Assembly (NCBI GenBank): GCA_038317375.1
Contig: JBBQBM010000023.1
Location: forward strand, 1 to 12,260
Direction: 5' to 3'
Length of the DNA: 12,260 bases
From: JBBQBM01 sp038317375
GTDB lineage: Bacteria > Patescibacteriota > Saccharimonadia > Saccharimonadales > JAGQMS01
Made by a program: the position numbers and the translations under genes. The notes beneath the pieces are model-generated. The model worked only from the letters and a program-made list of their open reading frames with translations. It was not told the DNA's origin and ran no database searches. How positions within the stretch are numbered: the stretch's first letter is position 1; each line of letters opens with the position of its first letter. Positions 6,586 to 12,260 of this stretch are shown piece after piece.

Positions 6586-6591
6586 ATTATA
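6586..6591 (-). promoter_or_regulatory. TATAAT just upstream of ftsK (possible near-leaderless start)
   Basis: A perfect TATAAT lies 9 nt before the ftsK ATG. No good -35 box is found (best 3 of 6 at a 17-bp spacing). If used, transcription would start within a few nt of the ATG, which would fit the absence of a ribosome site. Chance occurrence in an AT-rich gap is also possible. Confidence 0.3.
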
Positions 6592-6635
6592 TCTGTTTTT
6601 GCTTATTTTGATATCTGTCTTAGAACAGTACCAAC

Positions 6636-6664
6636 ATTGTAGCACAATTTACATCATTTGTCTA
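6636..6664 (-). promoter_or_regulatory. Promoter of ftsK
   Basis: On the minus strand TAGACA (6664-6659; 5 of 6), a 17-bp spacer and TACAAT (6641-6636; 5 of 6) predict a start near 6629 and a leader of about 52 nt. It lies in the 150-nt gap after the RNase J gene, where I see only a weak stem (TGCTA/TAGCA, 11-nt loop, about 6687-6708) and no canonical terminator. Confidence 0.65.
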
Positions 6665-6726
6665 TCCCCTATACATATGGAAGTGGTGCTACGGGCAGGC
6701 TATAGCATCGATGTTCTGGTGGCGTA

Positions 6727-8808
6727 TTAGTCGGTTTGGTCGGCGCCAAGCAGCCGTGCCCGCATTTCTTGAAAGCGTTTTTGTTGCTCAGCCTTGGCAT
6801 CCTCTTCTGGTTTAGCTGGAGGGTTATTGCCGCTGGTACTCTGTTCAACCGTAAACTTTTCAGTCCGTCCGCCGATGACATTCACGACCGGGATGACAAT
6901 CGGGCTTCGTTGAGTCTTGTCGTATAGAAAGTGCGTAACATGCTCGCGTATCTCGGCTTTGAAACGCTCAATATCGACACGCTTAAAGCGTTGAGCGATC
7001 GCTCGGCGAAGTTCGGCGCGGAACTCGTTCATCAGCTCTTCACTATCGCGGATATAAATGAAGCCGCGAGTCACGATGTCCGGACTTGTTAGTAAAGCAC
7101 CGGACTTTTTGTCGATTGTTAAGATCACGACTACCAAGCCGTGCTCGGCTAGCACTAGTCTGTCTTTAACTACTACATTACTAACAAGGTTCCCTGTTTG
7201 GTCAACGAGCCATGCACCGTTCGGTACGGTCCCGCCAAACTCAAGTTTGTCTTTAGAAAAAAGCATAACATCGCCGTTATTCGGCAGTATTACATTATCG
7301 CGCTTCATACCTTCTTCAACGGCAATGTCGCCGTGATAGCGTCTACGTAAGGCGCCGGCATGGATTGGAAGGAAGTACTTTGGCTTAATCATCTGGATCA
7401 TCTCACGATGCTCGTCTCGATTAGCGTGCCCCGAAACGTGTAAGGGTCCACAACCGTCTATGTCATGAGTAACGCTTCTAAATAAGCGCACGCCTCGGCT
7501 AGCAAGGTTGTTGCTAATCATGTCGTAGCGTATCTCATTACCAGGAATCGGATTCGAGCTAATTAGCACGCTATCCCCTGGCTTTAATTTGATATGTTTG
7601 TGCTCACCCTCACTCATACGTTGAAGTGCAGCGCCCGGTTCTCCTTGGCCACCAGTACAAATAATTAAAACCTTGTCGTCTGGTATATTCGGCATTTCGC
7701 GCATCGGCAATACCGAACCCTGAGGAATCTTTAGGATCCCTTGACGGACAGCAACCTCTGAATAGCTCATCATGCTTCGACCGTCGATACCTATGCGCCT
7801 TCCGGCTTCAACGCCCGAGTTAACGATCATTTGGATACGGTTCATATTACTTGAGAAAATCGATACAAAGACGCGTCCTGGTGCATTTTTAATCACATCG
7901 TGAAAAGTCTTTTGGAGCGTGTGTTCTGTAGCGGTCCTACCTTCCTTGTCGGTATTGGTACTATCGCTCATCAGGATCAAGACGCCTTCTTCGCCGATCT
8001 TCTTGAGGCGCTCGACATCACTTGGCATTTGATCAAGTGGTTCTGGATCAAGACGGAAGTCTCCGGTATTCACGATTCGCCCAATTGGTGTATCGATTAT
8101 CACGGTTGTAGCTTCAGGTATTGAGTGCGTGATGCGAACAAGTTCGATAACGAACTCTCCGACTTTTAGTCGTTCGTGTCCATCAATGTTCATCACTATA
8201 GTTTCTGGTTTGAATGATAGTCCCGTGTCGGCGGCGGCATTTTCGAACGTCATCTCGACCATGCCAATACTAAAACGCGAGCCATAAATCGGTGCAGGAT
8301 ACTTCGGCGCTATATGGCGTAGCCCGCCAATGTGGTCAAGGTGGCCGTGGCTAATAACATAGCCTCGAATCTTGTTTTTTATACTTTCTAAGTAACTGGG
8401 GTCATTTACGGCGTAATTAACGCCCGGGAGATCAACCGAAAGGTCGTTTCCACAGTCGATAATGATTGCGTCATCTTTGTATTCGAGCACCATCATATTT
8501 TTTTCACCCACGTCGTTCAAGCCACCCAGGACAACGATTTTTAGTTTTTCAAAATCATCTGCTATTTCGTTGGCACGCCGAGGTGCTTCGTTGTTTTGGC
8601 TACCAGACGCATCAGCGTATTCGTTAGCTAAACGGTTCGCCATATCAACTGCTCGTTTTTGGGCACGAATGGCATCACCCCTTGAGGCCATTCCAGGCTT
8701 TGAAGAGGGTCGATTGGCGTTAGGTCTACGGTTATTTTGTGGAGCACGACCACCCATAGGTCTTGGGGGACGTTGGTTAGCTGGTTTATTGTTAGTTTGT
8801 TCGTTCAT
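6727..8808 (-). CDS. rnj: Ribonuclease J
   Basis: RNase J is a cytosolic metallo-beta-lactamase/beta-CASP endo- and 5'-exoribonuclease for mRNA decay and rRNA maturation. Of 693 residues, the usual RNase J body (about 555 aa) starts near residue 89 (LKIVVLGGLNDVGEKNMMVLE). Zinc ligands are visible in SHGHLDHIGG (H154, H156, D158, H159), THSIPEA (H228) and NTGDFRLD (D250). The beta-CASP part has SGHAN (459-463) and PIHAG (481-485), where most relatives have PxHGE; the His (H483) is kept but the following Glu is not. The C-terminal domain (about 560-655) includes VTRGFIYIRDSEELM. A basic Asn/Pro/Arg-rich N-terminal extension of about 85 residues and a charged C-terminal tail look disordered. 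The ATG at 8808 has AAAGGA about 13 nt upstream. It is the last gene of the pnp operon, 26 nt after the glycosylase. Confidence 0.95.
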   Translation of the reverse strand: MNEQTNNKPANQRPPRPMGGRAPQNNRRPNANRPSSKPGMASRGDAIRAQKRAVDMANRLANEYADASGSQNNEAPRRANEIADDFEKLKIVVLGGLNDVGEKNMMVLEYKDDAIIIDCGNDLSVDLPGVNYAVNDPSYLESIKNKIRGYVISHGHLDHIGGLRHIAPKYPAPIYGSRFSIGMVEMTFENAAADTGLSFKPETIVMNIDGHERLKVGEFVIELVRITHSIPEATTVIIDTPIGRIVNTGDFRLDPEPLDQMPSDVERLKKIGEEGVLILMSDSTNTDKEGRTATEHTLQKTFHDVIKNAPGRVFVSIFSSNMNRIQMIVNSGVEAGRRIGIDGRSMMSYSEVAVRQGILKIPQGSVLPMREMPNIPDDKVLIICTGGQGEPGAALQRMSEGEHKHIKLKPGDSVLISSNPIPGNEIRYDMISNNLASRGVRLFRSVTHDIDGCGPLHVSGHANRDEHREMIQMIKPKYFLPIHAGALRRRYHGDIAVEEGMKRDNVILPNNGDVMLFSKDKLEFGGTVPNGAWLVDQTGNLVSNVVVKDRLVLAEHGLVVVILTIDKKSGALLTSPDIVTRGFIYIRDSEELMNEFRAELRRAIAQRFKRVDIERFKAEIREHVTHFLYDKTQRSPIVIPVVNVIGGRTEKFTVEQSTSGNNPPAKPEEDAKAEQQKRFQEMRARLLGADQTD

Positions 8809-8834
8809 ATTTCTTATTTAATCCTTTTACTTAT

Positions 8835-9485
8835 TTAATTATTTTCTTTACGTATCTTGTTTAAAATTTCTGGGATAAGCCCAAAATCATCGAGTAATGT
8901 TTGGCGCATGCTTCCGTTATATAGAGCAGCAGCCGGATGATACAACGGCAAAACCACGACGGTAATCTCGGAGACCGAAGATCGGAGATCGGGGCTCGAG
9001 TTAGGCGATTTTCGGTCTACGTTATCCGATATCCGTAGTCGCAGGCGCTTCGGTTGGCCATGGTCGCTACTAATCTTTAGACCCGGGATAAACGCCTCTC
9101 CGCTATGCCGACCAAGCGTCACAACAAGAAGTGGTTTAATTACTTCTAGTTGATGCTGCAAATACGGTAAGAATGCTAGCTTTTCTTCGGGCAATGGGTC
9201 GCGGTTGCTCGGTGGACGGTATTTCACAATGTTCGTGATATATACCTGCTCGCGCTTCAAATGGATTGAAGCCAGCATCTCGGCAAGAAACTTGCCCGAG
9301 GCTCCGACAAACGGTAGACCTTGCTCATCTTCTTTTTTCCCTGGTGCCTCGCCGATTAGGACGATGTCGGCTTCGGCATCTCCGTCACCAAACACCAGTT
9401 GCGTGGCTGTCTTAGCCAAATTGGGGCAGACATTATTTTCGATAATATCTGCCTTGATCTGATCAAGCAGTTGTTGCCTCGTCAT
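8835..9485 (-). CDS. Family 4 uracil-DNA glycosylase, lacking the Fe-S ligands
   Basis: It should remove uracil from DNA for base excision repair. Motif 1, GEAPGKKEDEQGLPFVGASG (45-64), with E46, and HPAAALYNGSMR (183-194) are diagnostic, as is YITNIVKYRPPSNRDPLPEE (82-101). Family 4 enzymes normally have four cysteines for a [4Fe-4S] cluster: two near the N-terminus, one in VKCRPP and one about 16 residues on. Here the latter two are Y89 and F105, and the whole 216-aa protein has a single cysteine (C20), one position off the expected N-terminal site. A cluster therefore cannot form. An insertion of roughly 20-25 residues (about 150-175) before the VVVLPLYHP strand contains an inverted repeat. 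The ATG overlaps the preceding stop (ATGA), so translation is coupled to the membrane-protein gene. Confidence 0.88.
   Translation of the reverse strand: MTRQQLLDQIKADIIENNVCPNLAKTATQLVFGDGDAEADIVLIGEAPGKKEDEQGLPFVGASGKFLAEMLASIHLKREQVYITNIVKYRPPSNRDPLPEEKLAFLPYLQHQLEVIKPLLVVTLGRHSGEAFIPGLKISSDHGQPKRLRLRISDNVDRKSPNSSPDLRSSVSEITVVVLPLYHPAAALYNGSMRQTLLDDFGLIPEILNKIRKENN
8972..9018. repeat. Inverted repeat inserted in frame in the glycosylase gene
   Basis: AGACCGAAGATCG (8972-8984) and CGATTTTCGGTCT (9006-9018) are 13-nt inverted arms with one mismatch, enclosing a 21-nt centre. The 47-nt unit encodes about residues 156-172 (VDRKSPNSSPDLRSS), inside the segment with no counterpart in typical family 4 enzymes. 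The frame is kept. This resembles palindromic elements that insert in protein genes in other bacteria, but no second copy was found in the window. Confidence 0.6.
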
Positions 9486-9835
9486 TTCTGTAGTTTTTCT
9501 AGTCTCTCTTTTCTTGTCTTACGTAGCAAATCAGCGCCGTTTTGTTCCGCAGGTGTAAGTGAAGAATATCCCATCTTAGGTTCAATCAAAGACAATGCTA
9601 AGATCCCAACAGCTAGAACAATCGCTATACAAATACCTAAGACTATGGCCGACCAAGGGTTGTCCAATTTCGGTAGAACCAATAGTACTACTGGTGCGCA
9701 AATTATTAGCCCAAAAGCGACTGCTAACTTAATTGTTAAGTGCGGGGAGTTAAGAGGAGCGAGTTTTCTCATTAAACCCGCTATCTTTGAGTACTTCCAC
9801 TTCTGTAAGATTTTCAGATCGCCATTTGGATACAT
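9482..9835 (-). CDS. Small two-TM membrane protein, unknown function
   Basis: This 117-aa protein has a basic N-terminus (1-32, with WKYSKIAGLMRKLAPLNS), two hydrophobic helices (about 33-54 and 61-84) joined by a short turn LPKLDNPWS, and a charged C-terminal tail (about 88-117) with TPAEQNGADLLRKTRKERLEKLQK that is likely helical and cytosolic. Both ends are predicted on the inside. No domain is recognised. It starts 4 nt after the pnp stop and overlaps the glycosylase start by 4 nt, so it is translated within the pnp operon; its ribosome site is weak (AGAAG). A role in tethering a decay enzyme to the membrane is imaginable but has no direct support. Its good coding context (tight spacing at both ends) makes it a real gene. 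Confidence 0.78.
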   Translation of the reverse strand: MYPNGDLKILQKWKYSKIAGLMRKLAPLNSPHLTIKLAVAFGLIICAPVVLLVLPKLDNPWSAIVLGICIAIVLAVGILALSLIEPKMGYSSLTPAEQNGADLLRKTRKERLEKLQK

Positions 9836-9839
9836 GATT

Positions 9840-11963
9840 TTACTTCTTATCTACAGCTTTCATGCTTAGAACTAGGCGTCCGCGGTCGTCGATGGCCATT
9901 AGCTTCACAGTAACTTTGTCGCCTTCTTTGACGACATCGCTTGGGCGGTCAACTCGCTGATCGCTCATTTCAGAAACGTGCACCAGGCCTTCTTTGCCTG
10001 GCATAATTTCAACAAAAGCGCCGAAGTCTAGAACACTGACGACTCGCGAGTTCTCGTAGATTGTGCCAACTTCTGGCTCGTCGGTTATGCCCTTGATCCA
10101 TTTCTTAGCTAGCTCGATGTTCTCGCGGTTCGGGCTAGAAATCATTACAATACCCTCGTCTTTTATGTCGATTTCTGTGCCAGTTTCGGCAGTTATTCTC
10201 TGAATTGTTTCGCCGCCTTTACCGATAATTTCACGAATCTTGTCGGGGTTGATAGTAATCGCCTCAACACGTGGTGCGTATGGGCTCATTTCTTTGTTTG
10301 GCTCTGGGATTGTCTCGAGCATGTGCTTCAAAATCTCGGCTCGGCCAACTTTACCCTCTTCTAGTGCCTGCGCAAGAATATCTATGCCAAGGCCATGAAC
10401 CTTCATGTCCATTTGAAGAGCTGTAATGCCCTTTTCCGACCCAGCAACCTTAAAGTCCATGTCGCCAGCGAAGTCCTCGGCATCAGCGATGTCAGTCAAA
10501 ATGAAGTGCTTGTCGCCTTCTATCATTAGCCCCATTGCGATACCACTAATTGGTCGAACTATAGGCACGCCGGCGTCCATAAGCGCTAGACAGCTAGAAC
10601 AAGTCGCCGCCATCGAAGTCGAGCCGTTCTGGCTCATTATCTCGGTAACGCTTCGAATAGCGTATGGGAAGGTCGCCTCGTCTGGGATGACAGCCTCTAG
10701 CGCCCGTTCAGCAAGGTAGCTATGGCCAATCTCACGTCGCCCTGGGTTACCGAGGCGTGCGATTTCTCCAACTGTGTAGCCTGGGGCATTGTAGTGGTGC
10801 ATGTAACGCTTTTCTTGGTTACGTTCCATAGTGTCGATTAGCTGTGAGTAGCTTAGTGGTGCAAGTGTCACGATGTTCATAGCCTGCGTTACGCCTCTAG
10901 CAAATAAGCTAGAGCCGTGCGCCCGCGGCAAGAAGCCGATTTCGCTAGACAGTTGCCTAACTTCGTTCATCTTACGACCGTCGGGTCGAGCATTGTCTTT
11001 TAAGATTCCGGCACGAACGTCTTTATGGATTGCCATAGTAAAGGCTTCGTCATATTCTTGACGCTCTTTTTCGTAATCATCGCCTAGCTTTTCGGCCATA
11101 GCAGTATGAAATGCGTCTCGAAGTTCCTGGACTAACTGATTGCGCTCTGGGTATGGCATTCTAACGTTTTCGCCAAGTTTGCCCTCCACCCAAGCATCAA
11201 CACTTTTTTGAATATCTTCTTTTGGTAGAACTAGAGTGTACTCTTGTGGAACAATTTTTAGTTTTGAGATAAGTTCTTTTTGGAGCTTAATAGCAGGCTG
11301 AATAGCGTCTTGAGCATATTTTATGGCTTCGATGACAGTCTTTTCGTCAACTTCATTAGCACCAGCCTCAACCATCATAGTGGCGTCTTCTGTGCCAGCA
11401 ACTACAAGATCAAGCGGGCCGGTGGCTAGCTCTTCAGTTGTCGCAAATGCTTTTGGCTTGTCGTCGACAATTCCAACGCGGACTCCTGCAACTGGGCCGT
11501 CAAATGGTGCACCGGTCATCATAAATGCTGTGCTCATGGCGATCATCGCTACCATGTCCGGGCGAAATTCTGGATCCATGCTCAAAATAGTCGCTACGCC
11601 CTGAACTTCGTGTCGGTAGCCCTTTGGCCAAAGCGGTCGAATCGGTCGATCAATTAAGCGGCCAATCAAGATAGCATCGTCACTTGGGCGACCTTCGCGC
11701 TTCATATAACGGCTGCCGCTAATCTTGCCAGCGGCGTAGAATCGCTCCTCGTAATCAATACTTAACGGGAAATAATCGAGCCCTTGAACGGTCTTTTTGT
11801 TGACCATAGCCGTACCGAGCACGACTGTTTCGCCGTAACGCACGATTACACTGGCCGATGTTCTAAAGCCAACACGGTTTACTTCGAGGCTTAATTTTCG
11901 GCCACAGAAGTCGGTTTCGACCTTAATTATATCTTTGCCGTACGGGTTTATAGTTCCTGACAT
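9840..11963 (-). CDS. pnp: Polyribonucleotide nucleotidyltransferase (PNPase)
   Basis: PNPase is a trimeric phosphorolytic 3'-5' exoribonuclease central to RNA turnover. The 707-aa length and order are standard: first RNase PH core (about 10-140; DYEERFYAAGKISGSR, GRPSDDAILIGRLIDRPIRP), a helical domain (about 245-325), the second, catalytic core (about 330-555; HGSSLFARGVTQ at 349-360, GHSYLAERAL, SQNGSTSMA), KH domain (about 565-622, IIGKGGETIQ) and S1 domain (about 631-702, GTIYENSRVVSVLDFGAFVEI). Catalytic-site residues corresponding to E. coli D486, D492 and K494 are D497, D503 and K505 in EDFAGDMDFK; the adjacent His of the E. coli enzyme is Phe, close to the EDAFGDMDFK form of actinobacterial enzymes. 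There is no long degradosome tail. AGAAGGA lies about 11 nt before the ATG. The rpsO end upstream matches the conserved rpsO-pnp order. Confidence 0.97.
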   Translation of the reverse strand: MSGTINPYGKDIIKVETDFCGRKLSLEVNRVGFRTSASVIVRYGETVVLGTAMVNKKTVQGLDYFPLSIDYEERFYAAGKISGSRYMKREGRPSDDAILIGRLIDRPIRPLWPKGYRHEVQGVATILSMDPEFRPDMVAMIAMSTAFMMTGAPFDGPVAGVRVGIVDDKPKAFATTEELATGPLDLVVAGTEDATMMVEAGANEVDEKTVIEAIKYAQDAIQPAIKLQKELISKLKIVPQEYTLVLPKEDIQKSVDAWVEGKLGENVRMPYPERNQLVQELRDAFHTAMAEKLGDDYEKERQEYDEAFTMAIHKDVRAGILKDNARPDGRKMNEVRQLSSEIGFLPRAHGSSLFARGVTQAMNIVTLAPLSYSQLIDTMERNQEKRYMHHYNAPGYTVGEIARLGNPGRREIGHSYLAERALEAVIPDEATFPYAIRSVTEIMSQNGSTSMAATCSSCLALMDAGVPIVRPISGIAMGLMIEGDKHFILTDIADAEDFAGDMDFKVAGSEKGITALQMDMKVHGLGIDILAQALEEGKVGRAEILKHMLETIPEPNKEMSPYAPRVEAITINPDKIREIIGKGGETIQRITAETGTEIDIKDEGIVMISSPNRENIELAKKWIKGITDEPEVGTIYENSRVVSVLDFGAFVEIMPGKEGLVHVSEMSDQRVDRPSDVVKEGDKVTVKLMAIDDRGRLVLSMKAVDKK

Positions 11964-12021
11964 ATTTTATTTATTCCTTCTCTTTGGTTTAGAGGCTAGT
12001 AGCAAAGTCCAAACATCCTTT

Positions 12022-12089
12022 TAGGGATTAGGGGTTAGTATTTGGTATCTGAGGTTGCCCATTTCCTATCTACTAATTCCTGTTTCCTA
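12022..12089. repeat. Imperfect palindrome in the rpsO-pnp gap
   Basis: Two 19-nt arms, 12022-12040 and 12071-12089, match as an inverted repeat: 14 Watson-Crick pairs, four G-T pairs and one T-T mismatch, around a 30-nt centre. The core TTAGTA/TACTAA is perfect. As plus-strand RNA it would be a long hairpin; in the minus-strand pnp leader the G-T pairs become A-C mismatches. The surrounding DNA is a degenerate run of TTAGGG/TTAGGGG-like and TTCCTAT/TTCCTGT-like units, suggesting a decayed repeat element rather than a gene. Confidence 0.5.
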
Positions 12090-12196
12090 TAGAGGTATAT
12101 CTGTCGCTTTGCCACCAACCCTTGTTAATATTTCCGAGCTTCGACTGTTTTCTGAGGAGACTTATTTCCCACGCGAACGTTTAGCTCGTGCTCTGG

Positions 12197-12214
12197 CCCC
12201 TGTAACTACAGGAG
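12197..12214 (-). promoter_or_regulatory. Hairpin just after rpsO in the pnp leader
   Basis: In the minus-strand RNA CUCCUGU (12214-12208) pairs with ACAGGGG (12203-12197) over 7 bp with one G-U and an AGUU loop, starting 13 nt after the rpsO stop. No U run follows, so it is not a classical terminator. A hairpin here could protect the rpsO 3' end or serve as a processing site, as known for E. coli rpsO-pnp; that role is inference. Confidence 0.4.
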
Positions 12215-12227
12215 ACAATGCATATTC

Positions 12228-12260
12228 TTAACGACGTCGTAACTTTAGTTTATCACTAAG
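12228..12260 (-). CDS. rpsO: 30S ribosomal protein S15, last codons only (runs off right edge)
   Basis: Ten codons before a TAA stop (12230-12228) read LSDKLKLRRR. S15 proteins end in a similar helix-plus-basic motif (for example IERLGLRR in E. coli), and rpsO directly upstream of pnp is one of the most conserved bacterial gene pairs. The call rests on this short tail and on synteny; the rest of the gene is outside the window. Confidence 0.65.
   Translation of the reverse strand, partial: LSDKLKLRRR

Noticed and set aside
6687..6708. TGCTA/TAGCA stem as terminator after the RNase J gene
   Set aside because: It has only five base pairs, an 11-nt loop and no T run.
8981..8995. ATCGGAGATCGGGG as sequencing-adapter remnant
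   Set aside because: It departs from adapter sequence after a few bases, keeps the reading frame and is part of the inverted repeat.
9399..9869. Plus-strand 156-codon frame across udg, the membrane gene and the pnp end
   Set aside because: It is antisense to three tightly packed genes that all have better support.
12025..12231. Plus-strand open frame of 68 codons in the rpsO-pnp gap
   Set aside because: It has no ATG or convincing start or ribosome site, runs through the low-complexity palindrome and is antisense to the rpsO end.

Overview
The window reads as a chromosomal piece of a small-genome bacterium of the Candidate Phyla Radiation (Patescibacteria), most likely a Saccharibacteria (TM7) relative. 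This is an inference from four things: compact all-minus-strand operons of core genes, a tail-fibre-type protein with an N-terminus I associate with CPR genomes, an actinobacteria-like PNPase motif, and a reduced Fe-S-free uracil-DNA glycosylase. UGA is used as a real stop (ftsK; the 117-aa membrane protein), so the UGA=Gly code of Gracilibacteria/Absconditabacteria is not in use. No sequence search was run.

Every gene I can support is on the minus strand, so transcription runs right to left. (1) Right end, 12260 to 6727: the last codons of rpsO (S15), a 264-nt gap with hairpins and an imperfect palindrome, then pnp, a two-TM membrane protein, a family 4 uracil-DNA glycosylase and RNase J. 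These are packed with gaps of 26 nt or less, so the exoribonuclease PNPase and RNase J probably share a transcript. (2) 6576 to 4342: ftsK, with its own promoter. (3) 4345 to 1025: a strong promoter whose -35 box contains the ftsK stop codon drives rpsF-ssb-rpsR-efp, followed by a small HExxH zinc-peptidase-like gene and tlyA; this is a translation/rRNA-modification operon with the single-strand-binding protein inside. (4) 1011 to 547: a near-perfect sigma70-type promoter followed by an unrecognised 133-aa protein. (5) 447 to 1: the start of a phage tail-fibre-like protein with a 67-residue repeat, running off the left edge.

Most of the window is ordinary housekeeping. The parts that merit a second look are the edge-truncated tail-fibre-like protein; the glycosylase, which has one cysteine in total and so cannot hold the usual [4Fe-4S] cluster, and which carries a 47-nt inverted-repeat insertion in frame; the arginine-tipped EF-P; the unknown protein behind the best promoter; and the structured leaders of rpsF and pnp. 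No stretch above 300 nt lacks a gene; the longest gap is 11964-12227.
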